NCBI GenBank assembly: GCA_005116965.1
Contig: SWDG01000005.1
Location: 166,639-198,987, forward strand
Length of the DNA: 32,349 nt
Direction of reading: 5' to 3'
DNA from: Nitrospira sp.
GTDB taxonomy: Bacteria; Nitrospirota; Nitrospiria; Nitrospirales; Nitrospiraceae
A program made the translations under genes and the position numbers. The first letter of the stretch is position 1. Each line of letters begins with the position of its first letter. Under the pieces are notes generated by a model that was not told the DNA's origin, searched no databases, and saw only the letters and a program-made list of their open reading frames with translations. Below, one piece after another: positions 1 to 8,759 of the stretch.

Positions 1-218
1 TGCGTAGCGCCAGCTCAACAATCGCGCGTTTTGCCTTTAGAAATGGACTTTCAGGGAAGTTATTCGCGCACACTTTGACAGTCTCATCAGTAAGTCCATC
101 ATTACAGGAGGTATCTGGTCACCCAGGTTTTATACGAGATCCAGCCTAGTCATTTCCCCAGGTTGTCGGCTGCCTAGCGGCACGTTACAATCCCACATAG
201 GTTCTGTTGGGAAATTCG

Positions 219-722
219 ATGTCTACTCTCAGTTGTCCGGCTTGCGGGGCGAGCAAAATCCGCCTCGCGGCCAGAAAATCGCTTCCGGATGTTCTGTTGA
301 GCAGCCTCACAATTTATCCGTTTCGATGCCAGCTCTGCGCCGATCGCTTTCGAACATTCCTTGGGCGCCGCACGCCCAATCCCCGTCGCAGCTTCGATCG
401 CGTCGAGGTGTCCTTCCCGGTCTGGTTTAAGTCGCGCCGCTCTTCACCCTCTTCCGGAGTGGGGTATGAGGGCGTGATTGATAATCTGTCGATTCGTGGA
501 TGCCGAATTCGTTCCACTGCCCCAATAAGGATTGGCTCGCGACTGGAACTGGAGTTCCAGTATTCGGACAATTCTTTCCCGGTGACCATTGAGGAGGCGG
601 TTGTGCGCTCCATAGACGATGGTGCGATCGGCCTGCGCTTCACCCAACTTCATCGCAGCGAGGAACGGCGCATCAGGCGCATCATCGATGTGTGGCTACC
701 CGAACTTCTACACTCGGTCTAG
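219..722 (+). CDS. Zinc-ribbon / PilZ domain protein
   Basis: This is a 167-residue cytoplasmic protein with two parts. Residues 1-45 hold two CxxC pairs (C6/C9 and C37/C40), which look like a small zinc ribbon. Residues 55-165 form a PilZ domain with both c-di-GMP binding motifs intact: RxxxR at R57-R61 and NxSxxG at N89-G94 (NLSIRG). PilZ proteins bind cyclic di-GMP and pass the signal to a partner; no partner is encoded next door. An in-frame TTG lies 12 bases upstream, but the ATG is preferred; neither has a clear ribosome-binding site. Bases 1-218 hold no supportable gene, only a TTGACA near 75-80 with a poor -10. The domain call is firm; the biological role is unknown. Confidence 0.85.
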   Translation: MSTLSCPACGASKIRLAARKSLPDVLLSSLTIYPFRCQLCADRFRTFLGRRTPNPRRSFDRVEVSFPVWFKSRRSSPSSGVGYEGVIDNLSIRGCRIRSTAPIRIGSRLELEFQYSDNSFPVTIEEAVVRSIDDGAIGLRFTQLHRSEERRIRRIIDVWLPELLHSV

Positions 723-785
723 CGCGGTCCCGCCTCTTCTGTTGCCATGGCCATAATCTCTCAGCTGGTTTTGTTCCACCTTTGC

Positions 786-1853
786 CTACTCGTCCCTCTG
801 GACAGGAGCGAAGGGTAGGCGGGCAATGCGATGGAGCAAATATAGTGACAGTATGAAGGCTGTGGCCAACATGAGTAACATCCATTTAGACCAGAATAGC
901 TGTGGAGCGACCAGGGGTGTGGTGTAGATGTATAGCTCGCCATTCTGGTACACCCGCCAGGGAATGACAGGGGCGAGATAATGGGTAACATATCGGTAAT
1001 CCGCTTCACCTCGAATAATCTTGTCGAGTTCGCTATCCAGTAGTGTCAGCCAATCACGACCGAATCTCGGAACGCCGTGCGCGCCAAAAAACAGCGTGTC
1101 GGGGTTGGTGAGTTGCAACAATCGCGTACTGTTTGCCTTGTACGCCACGAGGTCAGATCCCGGCGCAAAGGCAATGATGCCCCCCAAATGTCGGTAGATG
1201 AAATCACCGGTAAAGACTTGATTGCGGACTCTATCGAACAGGAGCGTTGACTCTGTGGTATGTCCAGGCAGGTTGAGTACGTCGAGTGTGCGACCTCCCA
1301 GATCAATGACGTCGCCATCGGCGATGATGGACGTTACCTTCAGCGAGCGCCGCTCCGTGTCGAGCGATTCCCATGGGCTGATGGTGAAGACTCCGCTTTT
1401 GATACTGGTGCGGATTTCCGGACGGTCGATGAGTGTGATGCCGTCGAATGTAGCAGCGTCGTAGAGGTGGTCATAATGAAAGTGCGACAGGATGAGTGTG
1501 ATCGGTTTGTCTGTGTATTGCTCAGCGACCTCGCGCATGGATCGAGATCCGGGAAGCCGTTCGCCGCTGCCTGCATCGAACACGATGGCCCGCGCGTCAC
1601 CGACAATCAGATAGGATGTATTGTACTGGGAAGATTGTGGTTCATTGATCGCAAAGGTTTGTGTATCAATTGCTTCGACCGCGTACCAGTCATCAATCAT
1701 CGTGGAAGCTGAACTGTAGAGCGCTCCTTGTTTCACGTGACCGAATACGTCAACTGGCTCCACAATCCTCTCGAAGCAACCTGTAAGGCCAAAGCACCCA
1801 CTCACCAGGATTATAACCAGCCAAGGTCTCATAGAAGAATCTACAAGATGCAT
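786..1853 (-). CDS. Metallo-beta-lactamase-fold lipoprotein hydrolase
   Basis: This 355-residue MBL-fold protein has a lipoprotein signal (hydrophobic stretch then LTGC, C26). The metal site is complete: HFHYDH at 124-129, a second histidine in PGHTTE (H198), an aspartate in TGDFIY (D217) and a later GAHG histidine. A further hydrophobic segment near 325-345 predicts a membrane helix close to the C-terminus, so both ends may be membrane-attached with the hydrolase outside the cytoplasm. The substrate cannot be read from sequence. An in-frame ATG 21 bases inside (position 1832) gives a more typical signal peptide and is a good alternative start. A TATAAC on the minus strand at 1862-1867 lies only 8 bases before the first ATG, so that start would be nearly leaderless. 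It appears monocistronic. Confidence 0.82.
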   Translation of the reverse strand: MHLVDSSMRPWLVIILVSGCFGLTGCFERIVEPVDVFGHVKQGALYSSASTMIDDWYAVEAIDTQTFAINEPQSSQYNTSYLIVGDARAIVFDAGSGERLPGSRSMREVAEQYTDKPITLILSHFHYDHLYDAATFDGITLIDRPEIRTSIKSGVFTISPWESLDTERRSLKVTSIIADGDVIDLGGRTLDVLNLPGHTTESTLLFDRVRNQVFTGDFIYRHLGGIIAFAPGSDLVAYKANSTRLLQLTNPDTLFFGAHGVPRFGRDWLTLLDSELDKIIRGEADYRYVTHYLAPVIPWRVYQNGELYIYTTPLVAPQLFWSKWMLLMLATAFILSLYLLHRIARLPFAPVQRDE

Positions 1854-1937
1854 CGATATTGGTTATACAACAGTTGAGGGGCTTATCACATGAACCGACG
1901 GAAGGGAATGCGCAGGCGGCTGTAGCTATTGCCTCTG

Positions 1938-4607
1938 TTACTCCTGTCGAAGCACAGACAACGGTGGTTGGCCGAGAATTCGATAGGTGCTGAGGAAGCC
2001 TACCAGCATGGTGAGCATGACCGTCGCTACGACACCCACAGCCAGAACGGTTGGTTGAAGGCTCCAGGACAGATCAAACACTGTCGAAAGAACGGCCCAG
2101 GATAAGGCACTGGCCAGCGCACAGCCGAGCAATCCACCCAAGGCGCCTAACAACGCATATTCGACTGCAAATGAACGTGCAATCATGCCACGAGTCGCTC
2201 CCAGGGCTTTCAGAATGACTGACTCGTACAATCGACGATAGCGTGTCGCTGCCAGGGCCGCAGCCATCACCAGGCCTCCGGACAGAACACAGAACAGCGC
2301 AACAGCACGAATGGCGAGGGACAGTCGATCCAATACCCTCGCAAAACTGTCGAGGACGTCGCCCATATTGATGGCTGTCACATTAGGAAAGGATGCGACG
2401 ACCGCTTGCTGTAAGGCCACCTCCTCGGACGGGGCGACACGAACGGTGGCCACATAGGTATGCGGAGCTCCATCGAGGGCGCCCGGAGAAAAGATCATGT
2501 AGAAGTTGGTCGAGAAGTTCCCCCACTCCACTTGTCGAATGCTGCTGATCTCTCCAGTGATGGGTGTTCCTTGTATGTCGAGCTCAAGGGTGTCTCCGAC
2601 TGTGAGGTCAAGTTGCTTTGCCGCATCCTCCTCGATCGAGATCAGCGGTTTGGTAAAGACCTGTCCCGGTTTCCACCACTCGCCCCGAACGACCTTGTTG
2701 TCTTTGGGAAGATCATGGAGGAACGTCAGGACGTACTCGCGTGTCAGGTACCACTTCTTCCGCCGTTCTTCCTTCTGGGCGGATTTCTCTTTCTGCTCTT
2801 CCTCCTCCGACGTCGCTTCGATTTTGACCGGTTCCCCCTTCAGACCAGCGAGTCGTGATCGCACCAGAGGGGTCAGCTTGGGGGCCTGATCGCTGGACCG
2901 TTGGTGCAAGAGACTGACGAATCCTTCCGCTTGATCGGGCTGGATATCGATGAAGAAAAATGTCGGTGAGTCGGTCGGCCGATTCTCACTGACCTGCGCG
3001 AGGAGCGATCGTTCGACGAGCGACACCGTGGTCACCACCATCACGCCGATTCCAATTGCAATCGTGATGTTCACGACCTGGTTACCCGGTCGCACCACGT
3101 TCCCCAGCGCCTGGCGAAAGATGAGCGCCTCAGGGCGTGGTCCGTTCTTAAGGGCGTCGAGTACCAGATGGGCTGAGGCTCCCAACAGCAGCACTGCGGC
3201 GGCAAACGCGAAGATAAAGAGCAGCCCCACTCTCCAGGAGTTCGCTTGCCAGATCGATAAGAGCGCCAATCCCAGGCCGATACTAATCGACGTGATGGCC
3301 TTTGCTGGGTCAAGCCCCTTCCAGAATATCCACCATCGGGTCCGGTCTGAGGCACTGGAGGAGGCAAGCGGGGCGACATCACGGCGAAAAATCCGAGCCG
3401 GTTTGATGTCGCGAATCGTCAGTAATGGCCAGAGTGTAAACAGCAGCGTCGATAGGATACCCAAGGCCAATCCTTTGGCCAAGGGAGCCAGGGGAAGCGC
3501 GATCCCTCCCTGAGTGAATCCCAATTGGTCAAGAAGATCCGATGCCATCAGCGCTGCGATCATCCACGGAAGTCCTTGGTGGAGCAGCGCACCGATCATC
3601 AGACCAACCAAGCTTCCACCCAGCCCAAGGAGCATGGCTTGTACCCCATAGGTCTGGATGATCGTAGAAGAATCTGCGCCGACTGTCTTCAAGATGGCGA
3701 TAGTATGGAGCTTTTCTCGCACAAAGGCATGAACCGATGTGGCGACCCCCAGGCCTCCTACAAACAGCGCCGTCAATCCGATCAAGCCCAAATAGCGCGT
3801 CAGCTGTTCCAACGACTGCTTCAGCTGCGGCTGTGCGTCTCGGTAACTGGACACGCGGGCAGCATCGAGCGCAAGTCGTTCCCTCAATTCGTAGAGCAAC
3901 GGCTCAGGCGCCATAGTGCTTGGGACTTTCAGTAGATATCGTTCACGCACCCTGCTGCCGACCTTGATCAACTCCGCTGTACGAAGCCCCTCTCGTGACA
4001 TCAACACACGGGGGCCAAGGCTGAAGGCATTAGCCATGCGATCCGGTTCCGTCCTAACTACCCCGGTGATGATGAACAGCCCTTGTCCGATTCTGAGTTG
4101 ATCTCCCACCGTGAGCCCCATCCGGATCAGGAGAGATTCCTGCACGACCACTCCAAAACAGGTACAGTCTGGGCACTGGCGCGTTTGCTGGCGAAGGAGG
4201 TCCACGAAGTCGATCTGTGGCTCCAGTCGGAGCGTGCCATACAACGGATACTGAGGTTCGACGGCTTTGAGCTCGATGATCTGTGTCGGTTGTCCACTTC
4301 CGGATGATCCAGCCCTTGCGGCCATCGCAACGAGCTCGCTGACGTGGGTGAGGGCGACTCCACGATCGGTCAACGCATCCAGCACTTCCTGGCCTGTGGA
4401 GCTAATCGGGCGAGAGAGTCGGACTTCAAGGTCGCCTCCGAGCAGGCCTCGCGCTTCCTTGGTCACAGCTTGTTCAACCTGTGTTCCGAAAAGAGAGACC
4501 CCGGTCAATGCGCCTACGCCGACTGCAATACAGACCAAGAAGTAGAGAAAGTGTCGCCATGCCGCGCGCGTTTCTCGCCACGCCATGTTGATGATGAAGG
4601 ATGTCAT
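1938..4607 (-). CDS. ybbP: YbbP-like ABC transporter permease (FtsX family)
   Basis: This large 889-residue permease has duplicated FtsX-type membrane modules, as in E. coli YbbP. It has one N-terminal membrane helix (about 15-40), a periplasmic domain, a first FtsX helix bundle (about 265-395), two central helices (about 430-480), a second periplasmic domain and a C-terminal FtsX bundle (about 765-885). Such permeases usually couple ATP hydrolysis to mechanical work or lipid/lipoprotein handling in the envelope. The start codon overlaps the stop of the upstream ATPase gene by 4 bases, so the two are translationally coupled. It is somewhat longer than E. coli YbbP; a very charged Glu/Lys/Arg-rich stretch sits in the second periplasmic domain (about residues 600-625). 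The substrate is unknown. Confidence 0.85.
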   Translation of the reverse strand: MTSFIINMAWRETRAAWRHFLYFLVCIAVGVGALTGVSLFGTQVEQAVTKEARGLLGGDLEVRLSRPISSTGQEVLDALTDRGVALTHVSELVAMAARAGSSGSGQPTQIIELKAVEPQYPLYGTLRLEPQIDFVDLLRQQTRQCPDCTCFGVVVQESLLIRMGLTVGDQLRIGQGLFIITGVVRTEPDRMANAFSLGPRVLMSREGLRTAELIKVGSRVRERYLLKVPSTMAPEPLLYELRERLALDAARVSSYRDAQPQLKQSLEQLTRYLGLIGLTALFVGGLGVATSVHAFVREKLHTIAILKTVGADSSTIIQTYGVQAMLLGLGGSLVGLMIGALLHQGLPWMIAALMASDLLDQLGFTQGGIALPLAPLAKGLALGILSTLLFTLWPLLTIRDIKPARIFRRDVAPLASSSASDRTRWWIFWKGLDPAKAITSISIGLGLALLSIWQANSWRVGLLFIFAFAAAVLLLGASAHLVLDALKNGPRPEALIFRQALGNVVRPGNQVVNITIAIGIGVMVVTTVSLVERSLLAQVSENRPTDSPTFFFIDIQPDQAEGFVSLLHQRSSDQAPKLTPLVRSRLAGLKGEPVKIEATSEEEEQKEKSAQKEERRKKWYLTREYVLTFLHDLPKDNKVVRGEWWKPGQVFTKPLISIEEDAAKQLDLTVGDTLELDIQGTPITGEISSIRQVEWGNFSTNFYMIFSPGALDGAPHTYVATVRVAPSEEVALQQAVVASFPNVTAINMGDVLDSFARVLDRLSLAIRAVALFCVLSGGLVMAAALAATRYRRLYESVILKALGATRGMIARSFAVEYALLGALGGLLGCALASALSWAVLSTVFDLSWSLQPTVLAVGVVATVMLTMLVGFLSTYRILGQPPLSVLRQE

Positions 4608-5380
4608 GCGCTGGATTCTGGCGCAGAATCAGAGAGTGACCGATCGGCGGGAACAACGTGATTCTTGCGTGGAGAATCAGGTGTGACGTCACTAATCGAT
4701 TCCGAATACGAGGGCATGGAATCAGACTCTAAATGCCCGTCACGGAGGGACAGCACGCGCTGCATCGATGAAGCCAGAGTGGTATCGTGCGTCACGAGCA
4801 CGAGTGTGGTTCCATGATCGCGATGCAGTGAGAGCAGCAGCGCAATGACATGGGCACCGGTGGAACTATCCAGATTGCCGGTCGGTTCATCGGCCAATAA
4901 GATGGGCGGACGGCAGGCAAAGGCCCGGGCCACTGCGACTCGCTGTTGTTCCCCTCCGGATAATTGGACTGGATAGTGTTCCAGACGGCTGGACAACCCG
5001 ACTGCAGCCAGTAATTCGGCGGCCCGTTCGCCAGCGCGCCTCTCGCCACTGAGTTCGAGGGGAACTGCCACGTTCTCGATGGCCGTCAGGGTGGGAATAA
5101 GATGAAAGGATTGAAAGATATAGCCGACTTTTTCACGTCGAAATCGGGCCATCTGGCTTTCACCCATCGCCGTGATATCTGTCCCATCGAGCTGAATGGA
5201 TCCGGTGGTTGGCCGATCGAGGCCAGCCATCAACCCAAGCAATGTCGATTTGCCGCTTCCTGAAGGCCCCACAATCGCGACCGTCTGCTTGGCCGGAATG
5301 TCAAAGGTGATGCGGTCAAGAATCGTGACAGGACGGCCTGCGGCTGGTAGAACCATCGAGATGTGGTTGACGCTGATCAT
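4604..5380 (-). CDS. ybbA: YbbA-like ABC transporter ATP-binding protein
   Basis: This is the 258-residue ATPase of the LolD/MacB/YbbA class and drives the permease encoded directly downstream. All nucleotide-binding motifs are intact: Walker [10 protein letters not shown] (38-46), Q-loop Q90, signature LSGGE (140-144), Walker B ending in DE (164-165) and H-loop H198. After about residue 220 there is a polar Ser/Asp/Pro-rich tail of roughly 40 residues, not typical of the family and probably disordered. It is the first gene of a two-gene operon. A TATAAT on this strand at 5424-5429 may be its promoter, though no good -35 is seen. The divergent neighbour is a TesA-like esterase, matching the tesA-ybbA-ybbP association known in proteobacteria. 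Confidence 0.9.
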   Translation of the reverse strand: MISVNHISMVLPAAGRPVTILDRITFDIPAKQTVAIVGPSGSGKSTLLGLMAGLDRPTTGSIQLDGTDITAMGESQMARFRREKVGYIFQSFHLIPTLTAIENVAVPLELSGERRAGERAAELLAAVGLSSRLEHYPVQLSGGEQQRVAVARAFACRPPILLADEPTGNLDSSTGAHVIALLLSLHRDHGTTLVLVTHDTTLASSMQRVLSLRDGHLESDSMPSYSESISDVTPDSPRKNHVVPADRSLSDSAPESSA

Positions 5381-5423
5381 GAAAAATCTTCACTTCTTGA
5401 GTAAGAGAGAAACATTGGACGAT

Positions 5424-5429
5424 ATTATA
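5424..5429 (-). promoter_or_regulatory. Possible -10 element for the ybbA-ybbP operon
   Basis: A perfect TATAAT on the minus strand lies in the roughly 75-90 bp divergent gap between the esterase and ABC genes. It would start transcription about 35 bases before the ybbA ATG. No convincing -35 is present at 16-18 bases. Confidence 0.35.
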
Positions 5430-5466
5430 CCGTCTGGAAGGATGTGAGCTAGTTTTGTATTACGAT

Positions 5467-6153
5467 ATGCCACTATCGCGACTACTTCATCTGATTTCGC
5501 TGCTGATGTTCGTGGTTCTAGTCTGGCCGTTGGTCTCGGATGGAGCCTCCACCTCAGCATCAGACACGAGGCCCCGTATCGTGGCGTTTGGTGACAGTCT
5601 TACCGCCGGACTTGGGGTGCAGGCCGATGAATCCTACCCAGCTCAACTTCAACGCCGACTTGATAGCCTTGGTTACCACTATCGGGTGATCAACGCCGGT
5701 GTGAGCGGCGATACGACGGCTGGCGGACTTCGACGCGTACCCTGGATACTGAATAATAAGCCTGAGCTGGTGATACTCGAATTGGGTGCGAACGATGGTC
5801 TTCGAGGGCTTCCCGTGGATCAAACACAAAGTAATCTCCGTCAGATCATCCGACAATTGCAGGAATCCGGTACGACGGTGGTCTTGGCCGGGATGAAGCT
5901 GCCGCCGAATTACGGACAGGACTACACGGCCAGCTTCGAAGCCATGTACCGGATGCTGGCCAAAGAGTGCCAGCTTCTCCTCATCCCATTTTTCCTTGAA
6001 GGGGTTGGTGGTTCATCCGCGTTGAATCAGGCTGACGGCATTCACCCAACCAAGGAAGGGTACGAGGTCATCGTGGCGCAGGTACTGAGAGTGCTCAGGC
6101 CATTACTGAATGAGCGGGTACACAAACCCATGGCCGCTCATAAGCAGAGTTGA
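5467..6153 (+). CDS. tesA: SGNH-family arylesterase / TesA-like lysophospholipase
   Basis: This is an exported GDSL/SGNH hydrolase of about 228 residues. It has a hydrophobic signal segment, then the four family blocks in order: GDSLTAG with the nucleophile serine (S44), the block II glycine in SGDTTAGG, the block III asparagine in GANDGLRG, and DGIHP with the catalytic Asp and His near the C-terminus. Family members hydrolyse esters, thioesters or lysophospholipids in the periplasm. It is divergent from the YbbA/YbbP transporter, its classic genomic companion. An in-frame TTG at 5455 is an alternative start; a GGAAGGA at 5436-5442 lies 12 bases before it, so the start is uncertain. The fold and catalytic residues are certain; the natural substrate is not. 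Confidence 0.88.
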   Translation: MPLSRLLHLISLLMFVVLVWPLVSDGASTSASDTRPRIVAFGDSLTAGLGVQADESYPAQLQRRLDSLGYHYRVINAGVSGDTTAGGLRRVPWILNNKPELVILELGANDGLRGLPVDQTQSNLRQIIRQLQESGTTVVLAGMKLPPNYGQDYTASFEAMYRMLAKECQLLLIPFFLEGVGGSSALNQADGIHPTKEGYEVIVAQVLRVLRPLLNERVHKPMAAHKQS

Positions 6154-6228
6154 AGGCAAGATAACTCGGTTAGAACCCGCACAATGCTAGACAAGGTTAC
6201 AAAAGGCGGGTCAACGAAGCCCTATTCC

Positions 6229-6417
6229 TTACGACTTCTTAAAAAACGTGTCGTAGACGCCGTACGCGAGGATCGCTCCGATCAGCGTATAGTATATACC
6301 GCTAATTCCGCTGTAATCAGGAGCCCCTTCCCCTGCTGGAGCGTTCGCTAACGCTGGTAAAGCCTGGACCAGCAAAGCTCCCATGAACAGACCTGTTTGT
6401 GAAAGTAGCCGTTTCAT
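6229..6417 (-). CDS. Small exported single-span membrane protein (62 aa)
   Basis: This small gene is well supported by an AAAGGGG ribosome-binding site 7 bases before the ATG and by a promoter-like pair upstream. The product has a lysine/arginine start, a hydrophobic signal segment ending in ALANA (a good signal-peptidase I site), a short Gly/Pro/Ala linker, and a second hydrophobic segment (residues about 40-57) ending in a lysine-rich tail. The mature product would be a tiny inner-membrane protein of about 38 residues. A longer in-frame reading upstream is not credible because it bypasses the ribosome-binding site. I do not recognise a family; the function is unknown. Confidence 0.7.
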   Translation of the reverse strand: MKRLLSQTGLFMGALLVQALPALANAPAGEGAPDYSGISGIYYTLIGAILAYGVYDTFFKKS

Positions 6418-6459
6418 CTTCTGCCCCTTTCTAAATCTGCAGACAAAAAAGTGGGACGA

Positions 6460-6489
6460 ATCATACTGAATGTTGGATGGGAGAAGCAA
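6460..6489 (-). promoter_or_regulatory. Sigma-70-type promoter for the 62-aa protein gene
   Basis: On the minus strand, TTGCTT (complement of 6484-6489) is followed after 18 bases by TATGAT (complement of 6460-6465). The predicted start lies about 36 bases before the ATG, leaving room for the ribosome-binding site. Confidence 0.45.
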
Positions 6490-6538
6490 GAGGAAGCCGG
6501 TTGTGGGAGAATCGGCGTAGGGACAGGTCAACGTACAA

Positions 6539-7438
6539 TCAGTGGGGAGGCAGCACGATGGCTGACTGAAGCGATTCAGCCACATCTTTAAATGAGCCGA
6601 CAAGCCTCTCGAGCTGAGAGCCTTTCTGCAGCATATCGCCTGTAACCGCTCGCATTTGCCCGACGTGTCGCACGATCTCGGTCGTCAACTTGCTGACTGT
6701 GGCCAACACCTCCTTGTAGGAGGCCACTTCCCGTTGAAGTTCCTGAGTGGTGGCTTGCGCGGCATTGCCCTCCCGCAGAGAGGTCTGGAGTTGTTGTGTC
6801 AGCTGTCCAACGTCCGCGTCACGTTCTTTCAACTGAGATTCAAGATTCGTCATGACCTCTTCATTTTCCCTACGTCGCTCGTCAAGGTTCCGAATCGTTT
6901 GGATCCACGTCAGGGCTGCTCCGGGACCGAGCGCGGGTGGACTGGGAAGCGGCTCTTGCCGCTCAAGAGCTTTCGTCGCAGGCTCCAGCCATTCCAAAAA
7001 GACCATGACCTCACTCAGCTTCACGTCGGGCGTGACCGAGTGCGGGGTGGTTCTTTTCCCATTCTCGGAAAGGGCGACCGGAGGTGTCGTGATCGATTCC
7101 TTCGCAGGTCTGGGTTTTCGAGATTGTTTCGGTTGGGCCCATCGCTGATATTCCAGTAACACCGCGATGCAATGGCGGCACATCGGCTCTTCGGGAAGCG
7201 TGCAGGAACATTTCGAGACGAGGTGGCCGTCTTTCAGTCGGATGGTTTGCTCGTAAAGACCAGAATGACCGACGACAGCGGACGTGATTTGCGAATCATC
7301 AGCTTCGACGATACGGACGCGATTCGCAGTCAAATACTGATGGGCAAATTGAAAAGATGAGGCATCCGAGACGGCCTGGATCATTTGCGGATCGAGCAAG
7401 CCGAGTCGTTCAGCGCTGCAGGGAATTTTCTTTTGCAT
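6539..7438 (-). CDS. SWIM zinc-finger and coiled-coil protein
   Basis: This 299-residue cytoplasmic protein has an N-terminal half (1-100) carrying a SWIM-type zinc finger, CxCx7CxH, with C77, C79, C87 and H89. A proline-rich linker (about 100-140) and a second short region lead into a long heptad-rich coiled coil (about 185-290) rich in Gln, Glu and Leu. SWIM fingers bind DNA or protein in helicases, transposases and plant regulators, but no helicase or transposase domain is present here. The gene lies downstream of a MITE-like repeat and the ChaN lipoprotein gene. No strong ribosome-binding site is seen (AGAGAG some 14 bases upstream). The role is unknown; the architecture suggests a dimeric DNA- or protein-binding scaffold, which is inference. 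Confidence 0.8.
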   Translation of the reverse strand: MQKKIPCSAERLGLLDPQMIQAVSDASSFQFAHQYLTANRVRIVEADDSQITSAVVGHSGLYEQTIRLKDGHLVSKCSCTLPEEPMCRHCIAVLLEYQRWAQPKQSRKPRPAKESITTPPVALSENGKRTTPHSVTPDVKLSEVMVFLEWLEPATKALERQEPLPSPPALGPGAALTWIQTIRNLDERRRENEEVMTNLESQLKERDADVGQLTQQLQTSLREGNAAQATTQELQREVASYKEVLATVSKLTTEIVRHVGQMRAVTGDMLQKGSQLERLVGSFKDVAESLQSAIVLPPH

Positions 7439-7539
7439 TTATGTGCGTAGCTCTCTTGCGCCGCCACTGAGCATGATGGTGTCAGTGTGCCGAGCGACGT
7501 GAATCCTGTCAAGCAATGAACGGTTTTGCATTGCCCTCG

Positions 7540-7663
7540 CAGGGTGTTGAAAAAATCCGCCAGCGGCGTTCTCGCATCGCTCAGAGGCTCAACGTACGGC
7601 TCAGAGTACGATTCGCCTCTTCGCTCGCTGCGGCCTTGCTGGACAGCCTTTTTGAACACCCTG
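7540..7663. repeat. MITE-like nested inverted-repeat element (124 bp)
   Basis: The element begins CAGGGTGTTGAAAAA and ends TTTTTGAACACCCTG, which are terminal inverted repeats matching at all but one of 15 positions. Inside are nested arms (CCAGC/GCTGG and AGAGGC/GCCTCT), so the whole unit can fold into a long hairpin. It contains no gene of its own. I recall closely similar sequences dispersed in Nitrospira genomes, but could not check this. No target-site duplication is evident in the flanks. It sits between the ChaN and SWIM genes, where it could also act as a transcription terminator or mRNA stabiliser. Confidence 0.8.
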
Positions 7664-7706
7664 CTAGCGTTATCTGACGGTTGAAGAGTAAGGCGCTGAT
7701 GTGGTT

Positions 7707-8717
7707 CTACCGGCAGGGTTTGGCTGAACTGGACTTGCCCATAGGTGTCAGCCAAATGTAATCCGCAATGGATTCTTGCATGAGAGCCTGAACATCGGCT
7801 GTTTTACTGGGCTCGAACGACGTCATGTAAATCGTCGCCTGTTTGATGTCGCCTCCCAGTCGCCTGGCGACTCGTTTCGGCACGGGGAGGTTAAATTGAA
7901 CATGGCCAGCTCCCGTGTAACTCACGATCATACGACGACGGTCGCCGTTCTCGCGGCGAAATTCTTCTTGCGTGATGACCAGCGTTCTTGCCATGCCCTC
8001 ATCCCGGACCATCGATGCCTCATACATCGTCCGGAAGTGCTCCTCGCTTCCTCCGTGGCACCGTCTCAACTGATCGACAATCCTCTCGTGATACGCGGGG
8101 TCGTCGATGATATCCTCCTGTAGGATTCCCCACGGCACCCATTCAGGTTCTTGCCTGGCTTGGTCAAGCCCTAATTTTACGACACGACGAATCAAGGGCT
8201 TGGGTGGGTTCATCGCCCGAACGGACAAGCGGCGGTCTCGAGCAAATGTCACCAATGGTGCGTAATCTTGAAACGCGCCACCCCAATTTTGTTTCCACCG
8301 CACCTGCTCTAAGAACTCGCTCGAAATTGGCTGATCGGTTGCGACGTAGCCGTCGAGTGCCGGTTGGCCGTCCCAACCGAACATCTCCATTCCAATGGTG
8401 GGCTCGATGCCATCGGCCACCAATTGATTCAGCACTTTCAGCGCGGCTTCAATATGGTAGGGATTGTGGTGTTCCTCTCCCAGATAGACGATGTCGTATC
8501 GTTCCAGATTCGTGATCAGTTCTGAAAACGGGAGTACGCGACCGGTGTGAGTTTCAAGAATCTGCCAGGGTTGCCATCCCTCATCGGCGGTGGGCCGGAG
8601 GCTGCCGTCGTGCTCAGCCGCACAACCGATCGGGAATGCCAGCAGGCCGGCGAGCATGACCAGCATGACGGTCGATCGCCAACCGAGCGAGTCGGCGGAC
8701 AGGAATCGTATTCTCAT
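7707..8717 (-). CDS. ChaN-family (haem-binding uptake / Tiki-like) lipoprotein
   Basis: This 336-residue ChaN-domain protein has an N-terminal hydrophobic signal ending in PIGC (C32), an imperfect lipobox suggesting outer-membrane or periplasmic anchoring. Family hallmarks are GEEHH (80-84) and a downstream GMEMF, followed by the conserved W/F-rich region. ChaN of Campylobacter binds haem and has been tied to iron uptake; no TonB receptor is nearby. The chosen ATG has a GGAG 9 bases upstream; the frame stays open a further 195 bases, but that stretch is the divergent intergenic region. Nitrospira depends heavily on haem and iron, which makes a haem/iron role plausible but unproven. Confidence 0.83.
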   Translation of the reverse strand: MRIRFLSADSLGWRSTVMLVMLAGLLAFPIGCAAEHDGSLRPTADEGWQPWQILETHTGRVLPFSELITNLERYDIVYLGEEHHNPYHIEAALKVLNQLVADGIEPTIGMEMFGWDGQPALDGYVATDQPISSEFLEQVRWKQNWGGAFQDYAPLVTFARDRRLSVRAMNPPKPLIRRVVKLGLDQARQEPEWVPWGILQEDIIDDPAYHERIVDQLRRCHGGSEEHFRTMYEASMVRDEGMARTLVITQEEFRRENGDRRRMIVSYTGAGHVQFNLPVPKRVARRLGGDIKQATIYMTSFEPSKTADVQALMQESIADYIWLTPMGKSSSAKPCR

Positions 8718-8759
8718 GAAACCACTCCTATCATACCGAATGAGCGTGAACAAGCGGAC

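Noticed and set aside
1..78. Possible C-terminal tail of a gene entering from the left
   Set aside because: A short open frame ends in TGA at 76-78, but another frame stays open longer; too little sequence to decide.
6175..6211. ACCCGC/GCGGGT inverted repeat after tesA
   Set aside because: 25-base loop and no T-tract; too weak to call a terminator.
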